Assembly: GCF_041260665.1 (NCBI RefSeq)
Contig: NZ_JBGCCT010000020.1
Coordinates: 124,001 to 188,000, forward strand
Reading direction: 5' to 3'
From: Catenulispora sp. GP43
GTDB taxonomy: Bacteria; Actinomycetota; Actinomycetes; Streptomycetales; Catenulisporaceae
Length of the DNA: 64,000 nt
Both the position numbers and the translations under genes were made by a program. The notes beneath the pieces are model-generated. The model had not been told where the DNA came from. It did not search any database and saw only the letters and a list, made by a program, of their open reading frames with translations. Of the stretch, positions 48,321 through 57,394 are shown piece after piece. The number at the start of each line of letters is the position of its first letter. The stretch's first letter is position 1.

Positions 48321-51300
48321 GTGAACGAAGGGCTTGCGGTGGTGCGTCACGATGACGGCGGACCCGCGGGGCCGCCGGCGGGCTGGGCCGAGGTCTTCGC
48401 CGCCGACCCGGAAGTCGGCGCCGACCTGGCCCGCGTGGACTGGGCGGGGACACCGCTGGGCCCGCCGGACGGCTGGCCGGTGAGCCTGCAGACGGCGGTG
48501 AGCATCCTGCTGGCCTCCAAATTCCCCATGTGGATGGCCTGGGGCGAGGAACTGACCTTCTTCTGCAACGACGCCTACCGGCGGGACACGCTGGGGCAGA
48601 AATACCCGTGGGCGCTGGGCCGGCCCTCCCGGCAGGTGTGGGAGGAGATCTGGGACGCCATCGGCCCCCGGATCCAGACCGTGCTCGCCACCGGCCAGGC
48701 GACCTGGGACGAGGCGCTCCTGCTCTTCCTCGAGCGGTCCGGCTACCCCGAGGAGAGCTATCACACCTTCTCCTACAGCCCGCTGCGGGACGACGACGGC
48801 GCGATCGTGGGCATGCTGTGCGTGGTCAGCGAGGACACCGAACGGGTCATCGGCGAGCGCCGGATGGCCACCCTGCGCGATCTCGGCTCCGACCTCAGCG
48901 TGGTGCGCACGGAGCGGGAGTTGCTCGACTTCGCGGTGGCCCAGCTCGACCGCAACCCGTACGACCTGCCGTTCACGCTGACCTACCTGTACCAGGAAGA
49001 CGGCTCGGCGCACCTGACCGCCGCCACCGGCATCTCGGACCGCCATCCGGCCGCCGCCGAACTGCTGGGCGCCGAATCCGCCACGATCTGGCCGGTGGCC
49101 GCGGCCGCCCGCGGCGAGTCGGTGGTGATGCCGCTGGACGGCGCGGCGTTCGCCGGCCTGCCCACCGGCGCCGGGGACCTGCCGCCGCTTCAGGCGATGG
49201 TGGTGCCGCTGCGGCAGCAGGGCGGGCAGCCCTACGGGTTCCTGGCGGCGGGGCTGAACCGGTACCGCGTCCTGGACGAGGGCTACAGCGCCTTCGTGGA
49301 GCTGGTCGCCGGCCACCTGGCCGCCGGCATCGGCAGCGCCCGCAGCTACCGCGACCAGCAGCGCCGGGCCGAGGAGTTGGCCGAGCTGGACCGGGCCAAG
49401 ACCACGTTCTTCTCCAACATCAGCCACGAGTTCCGCACGCCGCTCACCCTGATCATGGGCCCGGTCCAGGAGCTGCAGACCAAGCTCTCCGACGCCGACC
49501 CGCAGATCCGCGAGGAGCTGGAGGTCGTGCGCCGCAACGGCATGCGGCTGGGCAAGCTGGTCAACACCCTGCTGGACTTCTCCCGCATCGAGGCGGGCCG
49601 GATGCGGGCCGTCTACGAACGCGTCGACCTCGCCGCGGTGACCCGGGAGCTGGCCAGCGTGTTCCGCTCCGCGGTCGCCAAGGCCGGCCTGGACTTCGAC
49701 GTCGACTGCCAGACCCTGCCCGAGCCGGTCTACGTCGACCGCGACATGTGGGAGAAGGTCGTCCTCAACCTGCTGAGCAACGCGCTGAAATTCACCTTCG
49801 AGGGCTCGATCCGGGTGACGGTGCGCGCCGTCGACGGCCAGGCGCAGGTCGAGGTGGCCGACACCGGGATCGGCGTGGCCCCCGACCAGATGCCCCGGCT
49901 GTTCGAACGTTTCCACCGCATCCAGAGCGCACGCTCCCGCTCCACCGAGGGCAGCGGCATCGGGCTGGCCCTGGCCAAGGAGCTCATCGCCCTGCACGGC
50001 GGCTCCATCACCGCGGCGTCGGTGGTCGGCGAAGGCACCAGCCTCACCATCCGCCTGCCGTTCGGCTCGGCGCATCTGCCCGCTGACGCCGTCTTCTCGG
50101 AGCCCTCGGAGCCCTCGGAGCCGGGGCAGGACGCGGCGCGCGCCGGCGCCGATCCGTTCGTGCAGGAGGCGCTGCGCTGGCTGCCCGGGGACTCGGCGCA
50201 GTCGGGGGCCGGAGCGGGCGAACACATCGTGGAGACGGCGGCCGGCCTGGAACCGGCGAGGCCCTCGGAGTCCGGACGGGTCCTGATCGCCGACGACAAC
50301 GCCGACATGCGCGAGTACCTCGCGCGGCTGCTGCACGGTGCGGGCTATGACCTCACCGTGGTCCCGGACGGCCTGGCGGCCCTGCGAGCCGTCGACGCCG
50401 AGGTGCCCGACCTGGTCATCAGCGACGTGATGATGCCGCGCCTGGACGGCCTGGCCCTGGTCGCGGCGCTGCGGGCGGACCCGCGCACCGCCTCGATCCC
50501 GGTGCTGCTGCTGTCGGCCCGGGCCGGCCAGGAGGCGTCCATCGAGGGCCTGCAGGCCGGTGCCGACGACTACCTGGTGAAACCGTTCGCGGCCGCCGAA
50601 CTCCTGGCGCGGGTCCGCGCGAACATCGAACTGGCGCGGCTGCGCAGCCACCACGTCCGGTGGCGCAACGCGCTGGTCGACTCGCTGCAGGAGGCGTTCT
50701 TCGTCGGCGAGCAGGACGGCACGGTCATCGAGGCGAACGCGGCCTTCGACGCCATCCTCGGCTACGGGCCCGAGGGCCTGCCCTACCACCCGCCCCACCC
50801 CTGGTGGCCGGACGCCGCCACGGAGCCGGAGGCGCACCGGCGCGCCGCCGAGGCCTTCACCGCGCGGCCGGGCTGGGACGCGGGTGCGCAGACCGTCGCC
50901 GTCACCCATCGCGACGGGCGCCGGCTGTGGATCAGCGTGGCCAGCAACCAGGTCCGCGATCCCGATTCGGACCGCACCGTGATCGTCGGGACCTTCCGCG
51001 ACGTGACCGCCGACCATTACGCGGTCCAGCGGGAAAGCGCGCTGGCCGCCCTGGCCGGATGCCTGGCGCGGGCCACCAGCCTGCGTGAGGCGGTGAGCGG
51101 GGCCCTGGCGGAGCTGAAGAGCCTGTGGCACGCCCGATGTGTCGTGGCCGCCGTTTTCGGGCCCGGGGACGAGCCCGCCCTCACGGCCACCGACGCCACC
51201 TTGGCCTGGCAGCACCTGCCGGCCGAGCGCCGCCGGGTGCTCACCGAGCTGCGCGGCCAGCCCGCGTTGACCACCGTCGCCGACGACGGCGGGGCCAGCG

Positions 51301-52565
51301 TCGCCCTGGAGCACCCGGACGGCCCGCTGGTCCTGTGGATCGACCTGGGCGAGCAGCGGCCCTTCTCGGTCCAGGACCTGCTCCTGCTGTCCCTGCTGGG
51401 CAGCCACCTGGCCCAGGGGCTGGCGCGGGTGCACCAGATCGACCAGCAGCGCCAGACCGCCATAGCCCTGCAGCGCGCCATCCTGGGCCCGTCCCTGCTG
51501 CCCGACGGGTTCGCGGTCCGCTACGAGCCGGCCACCCGGCCGCTGGAGGTCGGCGGCGACTGGTACGACACCGTCCGGTTGTCCGACGAACGGATCGGCA
51601 TCGTCGTCGGCGACTGTGTGGGGCGCGGGCTCGGCGCCGCCAGCGTCATGGGGCAACTGCGCAGTGCCTGCCGTGCGCTGCTGCTTCAGGAGGCGAGTCC
51701 GTCGCGGGTGCTGAAGGCCCTGGACGACTTCGCCCTGAGCGTGCCCGGGGCGGTGTGCACCACAGTGTTCTGCGGCGTCCTGGACCCCGGGACCGGCACC
51801 CTGACCTACTCCAGCGCCGGCCATCCGCCCGGCATCCTCGTCCACGCCGACGGCGACACCCATCTGTTGGAGCAGGGCCGCTCGCTGCCCCTGGCGGTCC
51901 GGCCGGACCTGCCCCGGGCCGAAGGGGTCTGCGCCATCCCGGCCCGCTCCACGCTGCTGCTGTACACCGACGGCCTGGTCGAGCGCCGCCGCCGTTCGAT
52001 CAGCGCGGGCATCGACGCGGCCGGCGCGGTGCTCCGGGCCGGCCGTGACGAAACCGTCGACGACCTCGCCACCGACCTCATGACCAGCCTGGCCCCGGCC
52101 GGCGGCTACGTCGACGACGTCGCCGTCCTGCTGTACCGGCACCCGGCCCCGCTGCAGATCTCCTTCGCCGCCGAGTCCTCGCAGCTCGCCCCGGTCCGCA
52201 AGGCGCTGCGCGGCTGGCTCGGCCAGTGCGACCTGCCGCCGGGCACCGCGCAGAACATCCTGGTGGCCGCCGGCGAGGCCTGCGCCAACGCGATCGAGCA
52301 CGGCCACCGCGACGCGCTCGGCGACACCGTCTTCTTCCTGGCCGAGGCCCACGTCGACGGCCTGTACCTGACCATCACCGACACCGGCAGCTGGAAGCCT
52401 CCGCGGGAGGAGAGCGGCGAGGGCGGCGGGGGCGGCGAGGGCGGCGAGGGCGGCATCGACCGCGGCCGCGGCCTGAAGCTGATGCGTGCCCTGATGAACA
52501 ACGTCGTCGTCACGCCGGGACCCACCGGGACCACCGTCCGCATGCATAAGAGGATCGACCCATGA
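48321..52565 (+). CDS. multidomain PAS-GAF-histidine kinase-receiver-PAS-GAF-PP2C-HATPase signalling protein
   Basis: A 1414-residue soluble protein. In order: a PAS-type domain (about 20-180, TPLGPPDGWPVSLQTAVSIL), a GAF domain (about 190-350), HisKA with FSNISHEFRTPLTL (H at about 369), HATPase (VVLNLLSNALKFT, DTGIGVAP, GSGIGLALAKELI), a receiver (about 653-770, ADDNADMREYL, ISDVMMPRLDG, VKPFAAAE), a second PAS (about 778-890), a GAF-like part (about 900-1050), a PP2C phosphatase (about 1050-1270, VGGDWYDTV, VGDCVGRGLGAA, SSAGHPPGIL, LYTDGLVERRR) and an RsbW-like HATPase (about 1275-1414, AAGEACANAIEHGH). It unites sensing, phosphorelay, antagonist dephosphorylation and antagonist phosphorylation. 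GTG 48321 follows GGAG. Its stop overlaps the STAS gene (ATGA). Confidence 0.93.
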   Translation: MNEGLAVVRHDDGGPAGPPAGWAEVFAADPEVGADLARVDWAGTPLGPPDGWPVSLQTAVSILLASKFPMWMAWGEELTFFCNDAYRRDTLGQKYPWALGRPSRQVWEEIWDAIGPRIQTVLATGQATWDEALLLFLERSGYPEESYHTFSYSPLRDDDGAIVGMLCVVSEDTERVIGERRMATLRDLGSDLSVVRTERELLDFAVAQLDRNPYDLPFTLTYLYQEDGSAHLTAATGISDRHPAAAELLGAESATIWPVAAAARGESVVMPLDGAAFAGLPTGAGDLPPLQAMVVPLRQQGGQPYGFLAAGLNRYRVLDEGYSAFVELVAGHLAAGIGSARSYRDQQRRAEELAELDRAKTTFFSNISHEFRTPLTLIMGPVQELQTKLSDADPQIREELEVVRRNGMRLGKLVNTLLDFSRIEAGRMRAVYERVDLAAVTRELASVFRSAVAKAGLDFDVDCQTLPEPVYVDRDMWEKVVLNLLSNALKFTFEGSIRVTVRAVDGQAQVEVADTGIGVAPDQMPRLFERFHRIQSARSRSTEGSGIGLALAKELIALHGGSITAASVVGEGTSLTIRLPFGSAHLPADAVFSEPSEPSEPGQDAARAGADPFVQEALRWLPGDSAQSGAGAGEHIVETAAGLEPARPSESGRVLIADDNADMREYLARLLHGAGYDLTVVPDGLAALRAVDAEVPDLVISDVMMPRLDGLALVAALRADPRTASIPVLLLSARAGQEASIEGLQAGADDYLVKPFAAAELLARVRANIELARLRSHHVRWRNALVDSLQEAFFVGEQDGTVIEANAAFDAILGYGPEGLPYHPPHPWWPDAATEPEAHRRAAEAFTARPGWDAGAQTVAVTHRDGRRLWISVASNQVRDPDSDRTVIVGTFRDVTADHYAVQRESALAALAGCLARATSLREAVSGALAELKSLWHARCVVAAVFGPGDEPALTATDATLAWQHLPAERRRVLTELRGQPALTTVADDGGASVALEHPDGPLVLWIDLGEQRPFSVQDLLLLSLLGSHLAQGLARVHQIDQQRQTAIALQRAILGPSLLPDGFAVRYEPATRPLEVGGDWYDTVRLSDERIGIVVGDCVGRGLGAASVMGQLRSACRALLLQEASPSRVLKALDDFALSVPGAVCTTVFCGVLDPGTGTLTYSSAGHPPGILVHADGDTHLLEQGRSLPLAVRPDLPRAEGVCAIPARSTLLLYTDGLVERRRRSISAGIDAAGAVLRAGRDETVDDLATDLMTSLAPAGGYVDDVAVLLYRHPAPLQISFAAESSQLAPVRKALRGWLGQCDLPPGTAQNILVAAGEACANAIEHGHRDALGDTVFFLAEAHVDGLYLTITDTGSWKPPREESGEGGGGGEGGEGGIDRGRGLKLMRALMNNVVVTPGPTGTTVRMHKRIDP

Positions 52566-52849
52566 CCACAGCCCTAGCCCTGACCTCCAGCCGGCGGCCG
52601 GACGGCGTGACCGTGCTGACGGCGGTCGGTGAGATCGACATGAGCAACACCGGGGTCCTGGCCACCGCCCTGGAGCAGGAGTCCGGGACGGTCGTCGTGG
52701 ACCTCACGGGCATCGAGTACCTGGACAGCGCGGGTCTGAGCGTGCTGTTCTCGCACGCCGACCGCATCGAGCTGATCGCCAATGACCTGCTGGAACCGGT
52801 GCTGACCATCTCCGGGCTCGCCGATCTGGCTCCCGTTCACCGCGGATGA
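52562..52849 (+). CDS. STAS-domain anti-sigma factor antagonist, partner of the giant kinase/phosphatase
   Basis: 95 residues forming a compact STAS domain: GVTVLTAVGEIDMSNTG, VVVDLTGIEYLDSAGLSVLF with the phosphorylatable Ser of DSA, then ISGLADLAPV. The four-base ATGA overlap with the preceding gene makes it the likely substrate of the PP2C and HATPase domains at that protein's C-terminus. It ends seven bases before the end of the convergent TetR gene. Confidence 0.92.
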   Translation: MTTALALTSSRRPDGVTVLTAVGEIDMSNTGVLATALEQESGTVVVDLTGIEYLDSAGLSVLFSHADRIELIANDLLEPVLTISGLADLAPVHRG

Positions 52850-52856
52850 GCGGGGA

Positions 52857-53429
52857 CTATTCCTCCTCCGGCCAGTTCCGCAGCGCTACGTCCAACGCGT
52901 CCACCGTGCGGACCCACGACTTGGCCACGGACCGCGAGTGGTGCTCGAAGCCGCCGGCCGCCTCCACCCGCACGAAGCCGTGCAGGGTCGCGTGCAGCAT
53001 CCGCACGGCGTCCGTCTCGTCCGGCTCGCGCAGGGCGTAGCCGCGCAGCAGGGCGCGGGTCAGCTCCGAGTGCCGCCGGTTCACGCCGACGACCGCCGTC
53101 TCGGCCTCCAGCATCAGCCACGACGCGGAGTAGCGGCCGGGATGCTGCCTGGCATAAGTCCGGTAGGCATCGGCGTAGGCCCGCAGCGCCTCCTTGCCGG
53201 ACCGGCCGGCCAGCGCCTCGCCGGCCCGGTCGGCGAGCTCGGTCAGGGCCAGCGCGGCGACGCCGGCCCGCAGTTCCTGCGCGTTCTTGACGTGCGAGTA
53301 CAGGCTCGCGTCCTTCACGCCGAACCGGCGGGCCAGCGCGGACACCGTCACCTTCTCGAACCCGACCTCGTCGGCCAGATCCGCGGCCGCGCGCACCAGG
53401 CGCTCCGCGGTCAGTCCCGCCCGTGCCAT
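52857..53429 (-). CDS. TetR-family transcriptional regulator (WHG-domain type)
   Basis: 190 residues: HTH VTVSALARRFGVKDASLYSHVKNAQEL and a C-terminal domain with LMLEAETAVVGVNRRHSELTRALL and MLHATLHGFVRVEAAGGF, the TetR_C WHG pattern. It is divergent from the FBP-type gene with 71 bases between them, which hold a perfect palindrome, so it probably controls that gene and itself. Confidence 0.92.
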   Translation of the reverse strand: MARAGLTAERLVRAAADLADEVGFEKVTVSALARRFGVKDASLYSHVKNAQELRAGVAALALTELADRAGEALAGRSGKEALRAYADAYRTYARQHPGRYSASWLMLEAETAVVGVNRRHSELTRALLRGYALREPDETDAVRMLHATLHGFVRVEAAGGFEHHSRSVAKSWVRTVDALDVALRNWPEEE

Positions 53430-53467
53430 GCGCAGCCCTCCGTCGGTCGAGACCCTTTAACCAATTG

Positions 53468-53482
53468 CCTAGAGGCTCTAGG
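53468..53482. promoter_or_regulatory. TetR-type operator palindrome
   Basis: CCTAGAG-G-CTCTAGG is a perfect 7-1-7 palindrome centred between the divergent TetR and FBP genes, the usual place and size of a TetR operator. Confidence 0.7.
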
Positions 53483-53500
53483 AAAGTTACGGTCCCCTCT

Positions 53501-54001
53501 ATGAAACCACTCGCAGAGCGCCAGGTCCGGGGATCGTTCATCAATCTCTCCAAGGGCGAGTCCCAGCGCCTGAACCTGCCCCGGGACTTCGACGAGCGCC
53601 CGTGGGAGGACCTGGACTTCCTGGGCTGGCGTGACCCGGGCGCCCTGGACCGCGCGTACCTGGTCGCCGAGCGCGACGGCGGCTTGGTCGGCGTCGCCCT
53701 GCGCGTCGCCGGCTCGGGCGCCTCGCGCGGCTTCACCACGACCGGCATCTGCTCCCTGTGCCAGACCGCGCGCACCGGCGGCGACGTCGCGCTGATGACC
53801 GCGCGGCGCACCGGCGAAGCCGGCCGCCAGGGCAACTCGGTCGGCCAGCACATGTGCGTGGACCTGGCGTGCTCGCTGTTCCTGCGCGGCGCCAAGGTGG
53901 CGGCCACCGATCCGGACTACTACGAGACGCTGACGCTGGAGGACAAGATCGAGCGGATGAACGCCGCCATCGATGCCTTCCTGGCGCGCGTCAGGAAGTG
54001 A
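53501..54001 (+). CDS. FBP-domain treble-clef zinc protein (FusB/EF-G-binding family)
   Basis: 166 residues with the treble-clef zinc finger of the FBP (EF-G-binding, FusB-like) C-terminal domain: TTTGICSLCQTARTGGDV and later HMCVDLACSLFLRG provide the Cys ligands. FusB proteins bind elongation factor G and release it from fusidic acid; most actinobacterial members are uncharacterised. There is no signal peptide. Start ATG 53501 is used because it follows the operator and directly precedes the conserved region. Confidence 0.85.
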   Translation: MKPLAERQVRGSFINLSKGESQRLNLPRDFDERPWEDLDFLGWRDPGALDRAYLVAERDGGLVGVALRVAGSGASRGFTTTGICSLCQTARTGGDVALMTARRTGEAGRQGNSVGQHMCVDLACSLFLRGAKVAATDPDYYETLTLEDKIERMNAAIDAFLARVRK

Positions 54002-54019
54002 CGCCGACACCGGGCGCCG

Positions 54020-54820
54020 CTATGGCAGGGCGATCGGCGGACGCGGCTGCGTGCGCCGCTGCCCGGGCGGCAACAACAGCACCTCCAACGCGGTCGCGCA
54101 CGCCGCGGCCTGCTCGGCGAACCAGCCGAGCCGGGCGCTGGCCATCGCCTCGGGGGAGGAGCGCAGAGCCAGGGCGAAGCGCGCCCGGTTCGCCTGGTCC
54201 AGGACCGGCACGGCCACGGTGCGCACGCCCGCCGTGGACTCGCCTTCGTTGAGGGCGAAGCCCGCGGTGCGCACGCGCGCCAGCTCGTCGCGCAGCTCGT
54301 GCGGATCGGTGATGGTGCGCTGGGTCAGCTGCTCCAGCGGCAGCGCGGCCAGGTCGGCGTCCTCGCCCCAGGCCAGCAGGACCTTGCCGAGCGCGGTGGA
54401 GTGCAACGGACGGCGCAGGGCCCGTGCCCCGTCGCGGTCCAGCGAGCCCCCGGCCAGGATCATGGCGTGCTCCCCGACCCGGGCGGCCAGGTCCGCGGTC
54501 GCGCCGGTGCGGGCGGCGAGGTCGGCGAGTTCGGGTTCGGCGCGGTGCAGGCCGCGCCGGTGGTAGGCCAGGCGGCCGAGTTCGGCCAGGGCCGGGCCGA
54601 GGCGGTAGCGGGACGTCGCAGGGTCCTGTTCCAGCAGGGCCTCGTTCGTCAGGACCTTGAGCAGGCGATGCGCCGTCGACAGGGCCAGGCCGGTGCGCCG
54701 TGCCAGGTCGGACGCGGACAGGTCCTGCGGGCTGTCGGAGAAGCACTGGAGCAGCGCCAGCGTCCGGTGCACCGCCTGCGCACCTTCGCGGGGCGGCGTC
54801 GGCGGGGAATCTCGGTCCAT
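54020..54820 (-). CDS. IclR-family transcriptional regulator
   Basis: 266 residues: N-terminal winged helix (AVHRTLALLQCF, LSASDLARRTGLALSTAHRLLKVL) and the IclR effector domain (about 90-250, LADLAARTGATADLAARVG, LHSTALGKVLLAW, GFALNEGESTAGVRTVAVPV). It is divergent from the leader peptide and sulfur operon and has an inverted repeat just before its start, so it may regulate both. The inducer is not known. Confidence 0.92.
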   Translation of the reverse strand: MDRDSPPTPPREGAQAVHRTLALLQCFSDSPQDLSASDLARRTGLALSTAHRLLKVLTNEALLEQDPATSRYRLGPALAELGRLAYHRRGLHRAEPELADLAARTGATADLAARVGEHAMILAGGSLDRDGARALRRPLHSTALGKVLLAWGEDADLAALPLEQLTQRTITDPHELRDELARVRTAGFALNEGESTAGVRTVAVPVLDQANRARFALALRSSPEAMASARLGWFAEQAAACATALEVLLLPPGQRRTQPRPPIALP

Positions 54821-54831
54821 GCGCTGGAGTA

Positions 54832-54846
54832 TTCCACACTATGGAA
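54832..54846. promoter_or_regulatory. IclR-type operator (TTCCA-N5-TGGAA)
   Basis: TTCCA at 54832-54836 and TGGAA at 54842-54846 form a perfect inverted repeat 11 bases upstream of the IclR start. A further TGGAA half-site is at 54943-54947. The size matches operators of IclR-type repressors. Confidence 0.55.
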
Positions 54847-55001
54847 GATGGCGCCGCCAATCATGTGTCTGGCACCGAACTAATCCCGCAGTGTGGACGA
54901 TTCTCGTGCGGTGATTGTCTTCGCCCGCCTCCTCCCGGATAGTGGAAGCCAGGCGCCCGGTCGGCGCCACACCGGGATGGGGAGCTGAGGGGAGGACCGC
55001 G

Positions 55002-55124
55002 ATGTGCGAGTACGGAACCGGCCCTCTGCGTCCGCGGCCTGCCTGCCCGCCGGTCCGGCTCGTCCTGACCGTGCGCCGCCACGTCGATCTGGTGCGCGTC
55101 TCCAGCGCCATCTGTCCGGTCTGA
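55002..55124 (+). CDS. leader peptide of a sulfur operon (RRHVDL type)
   Basis: A 40-residue frame with a strong site GGGGAGG before ATG 55002. The peptide contains several Cys-adjacent and basic segments and ends with VRRHVDLVRVSSAICPV. This RRHVDLxRVSSAxC ending is what I recall from short leader peptides placed before cysteine and sulfonate genes in actinomycetes, where slow translation under cysteine shortage is thought to switch on the operon. The 177 bases between it and the next gene contain a CCGGT/ACCGG hairpin at 55171-55186. The desulfinase-like gene follows at 55302, in keeping with this role. Confidence 0.75.
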   Translation: MCEYGTGPLRPRPACPPVRLVLTVRRHVDLVRVSSAICPV

Positions 55125-55301
55125 TCTCTTCAGCGGGCTCTGAGTCCCGCGCCGATCCATCTCCGCCGCGCCGGTGCTGATACCGGTCTTCGCCGCACTC
55201 GCGCACCTGTCGCGTTTCTTCTTCTCCGCCTTCCGGCGCCGCCCTGCGTTCTTCAGTGCTGCGCCGGTGCGTCCACCGCGTCCACCTGTGAGGACACCGC
55301 C

Positions 55302-56306
55302 ATGCCCGCACCCGCCACCTCGCTCGACACACTGTGGTTCACCCGCTGCCCGGTCCCGACCGCCACCGGCATCGCCGCCGACCGGGGCTGGCTGGCCGCC
55401 GAGTTCGCCGCCGACGGCCTGGTGGTCCGCTCGCTCCAGGATGCCGGCGGCGACGTGCCGCGCGAGCGCCACTTCACCCACGCGCTGACCGGGCTGTTCC
55501 GGGAGGGCGGGAACGTCCCGGCGCTGTGGGCGCGGGCGGCGGGGGAGCGGACCCGGCTGATCGGGCTCACCTGGATCGAGGAACGGCAGGCGATCCTGAT
55601 ACGCGCCGCGGACCGCGGGCGCGTGGCCGAACCGGCCGACCTGGCCGGGCTCCGGATCGCGATCCCGCGCCGCGACATCGCGATCGACTTCTGGCGCGCG
55701 ATGGCGCTGGCCGGGTTCCACGGCGCGCTGGCCGCCGCCGGGCTCGGCCTTCCCGATGTCGTACCGGTCGAGGTCGTCGCGGCGCCGTCGGCGGGGCAGT
55801 GGATCGCCGAGTTGGAGGCGCTGCGCGACGGCCGGGTCGACGCCGTGTACGTCAAGGGCGCGCTGGCGGTGGAGGCCGCGGCGGCGCACGGCGCGGTCAT
55901 CGGCATCGACCTGGACACCTTCGACGACCCGACGGTGCGGATCAACAACGGGACGCCGCGGCCCGTCACCGTGCACCAGGACCTGCTGGACCGGCATCCC
56001 GACCTGGTCGTGCGCTTCCTTCGGGTGCTGGTCGAGGCCGCCGACTGGGCCGGCTCGCACCCCGACGACCTGGCCCGGATCCTGGCCGCCGAGACCGGCG
56101 CGGGACCCGCGGGGGTGGCCGGGGCCTACCGCGGCGCCGGTTCCTCGGACCTGCACCTGGACCTGTCCGACCACCGCCTGGAACTGCTGGCACGGCAGGA
56201 AGGCTTCCTGCGCGGGCAGGGCTTCCTGGCCGGCCCGGTGGACGTCGCGGCCTGGGCCGCACCCGAGCCGCTGGCCGCCGCCCGATCGCTGGCCGTCGCG
56301 CGCTGA
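55302..56306 (+). CDS. DszB-like sulfinate desulfinase
   Basis: 334 residues of the periplasmic-binding-protein fold but without a signal peptide. It resembles 2'-hydroxybiphenyl-2-sulfinate desulfinase DszB along its length, as recalled: RCPVPTATG holds the catalytic Cys (C16), RHFTHAL holds the His (H57) and FREGGNVPAL the Arg (R67) of the active site; RTRLIGLTWI, RVDAVY and the C-terminal DVAAWAAPEPL also match. The reaction would split an aromatic or other sulfinate into sulfite and the desulfinated product. It heads an operon with an Ssu-type transporter and flavin monooxygenases. An orphan solute-binding protein is the alternative, but the kept triad favours an enzyme. Confidence 0.72.
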   Translation: MPAPATSLDTLWFTRCPVPTATGIAADRGWLAAEFAADGLVVRSLQDAGGDVPRERHFTHALTGLFREGGNVPALWARAAGERTRLIGLTWIEERQAILIRAADRGRVAEPADLAGLRIAIPRRDIAIDFWRAMALAGFHGALAAAGLGLPDVVPVEVVAAPSAGQWIAELEALRDGRVDAVYVKGALAVEAAAAHGAVIGIDLDTFDDPTVRINNGTPRPVTVHQDLLDRHPDLVVRFLRVLVEAADWAGSHPDDLARILAAETGAGPAGVAGAYRGAGSSDLHLDLSDHRLELLARQEGFLRGQGFLAGPVDVAAWAAPEPLAAARSLAVAR

Positions 56307-56356
56307 CCCGCATCCCGCGCCGCCCTTCCATTTCCCATCCTGACAAGGAACCCCTG

Positions 56357-57394
56357 ATGAATGCTCCGATCCGCCGGATATCCGTCGTCCTGACCGCAGC
56401 CGTCCTCGCCGTCTCGGCGGCCGCCTGCTCCTCCTCGAAGTCCGCCTCCTCGCAGGACTCGCACAACGGCGCCGCCGCGCTCGCCGGCTCGGGCAGCGTC
56501 ACGATCCGCATCCCGGACCCCGGCAACTCCGGCGCGCTCGCGCTCGGCAAGAAGGACGGCAGCCTGGCCGCCGCGCTGGCCGAGGTCGGCGCCAAGGTCG
56601 CCTGGACCGGCAGCGCCGGCGCGTTCGCCCCCGCCGCGCAGGAACTGGACGGGGATCAGCTGGACGTCGCTCAGGGCTCCATCACCTCCGCGGTGGCCGC
56701 GCTCGCCCAGAAGCCCGGCTTCAAGCTGTTCGCCGCCGTCGCCCCGGACAAGGTCGGCGAGGGCATCCTGGTGAAGGACGACTCCGGCATCACCAGCGTC
56801 GCGGACCTGGCTGGCAAGAAGGTCGTGGTCTGGCACGGCGGCTCCAGCGAGTACCTGCTGCTCAAGGCACTGGCGCAGAACCACGTGCCGGACTCCTCGG
56901 TCCAGCGGGTGTATCTGCAGCCGAACCAGAGCGCGGCGGTGCTGCACTCCGGCCAGGTCGACGCCTGGGCCACCTGGGCCACGTTCTCGATCTCCGAGCG
57001 GGCCAACGCCGGCGAGCACTTCCTGGTCACCGGCGGGGACATCGGGTCGCAGAACTACGCGGTGTGGGCTGTGCGGAACGAGTTCGCGAGCGCGCATCCC
57101 GCGGTGGTGAAGGCGCTCTACGGCTACCTGCACGACGCCGAGACCAAACAGGCGCAGAACCCTGAGGCGTACGTCAACGTGTTCCACAACTCCGGTCCGG
57201 ACGCGGTGTCCGGCAAGGAGAAGGACCTGACGATCGCGGACTACAAGGCGGGGAGCCCGACCTCGCCGATCACCGCCGCGGACCTGGCGAACTTCAAGGA
57301 GGTCGCGCAGTTCTTCGCCGATGAGAAGGTGACGCCCGGTGTGGTCGACCTCGCGCCGAACGTGATCGACGTGACGACGCTGGCGGGGTCGTGA
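56357..57394 (+). CDS. ABC transporter substrate-binding lipoprotein (SsuA/NitT/TauT type)
   Basis: 345 residues with a lipoprotein signal (VSAAAC, lipidated Cys at about 24) and the NMT1/SsuA-type domain: SVTIRIPDPGNSGALALGKKDG, ITSVADLAGKKVVVWHGGSSEYLLL, LHSGQVDAWATWATFS. It would bind an aliphatic sulfonate or related sulfur compound outside the membrane. AAGGAA precedes the ATG. The permease gene starts four bases before its end. Confidence 0.9.
   Translation: MNAPIRRISVVLTAAVLAVSAAACSSSKSASSQDSHNGAAALAGSGSVTIRIPDPGNSGALALGKKDGSLAAALAEVGAKVAWTGSAGAFAPAAQELDGDQLDVAQGSITSAVAALAQKPGFKLFAAVAPDKVGEGILVKDDSGITSVADLAGKKVVVWHGGSSEYLLLKALAQNHVPDSSVQRVYLQPNQSAAVLHSGQVDAWATWATFSISERANAGEHFLVTGGDIGSQNYAVWAVRNEFASAHPAVVKALYGYLHDAETKQAQNPEAYVNVFHNSGPDAVSGKEKDLTIADYKAGSPTSPITAADLANFKEVAQFFADEKVTPGVVDLAPNVIDVTTLAGS

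Noticed and set aside
48198-52547. 1449-codon open frame on the minus strand opposite the large kinase
   Set aside because: Low-complexity composition and no motifs; the plus strand has clear kinase, receiver and phosphatase domains.
55302-56306. Ordinary ABC solute-binding protein
   Set aside because: It lacks a signal peptide and lipobox and keeps the DszB Cys, His and Arg; a real lipoprotein SBP follows in the same operon.
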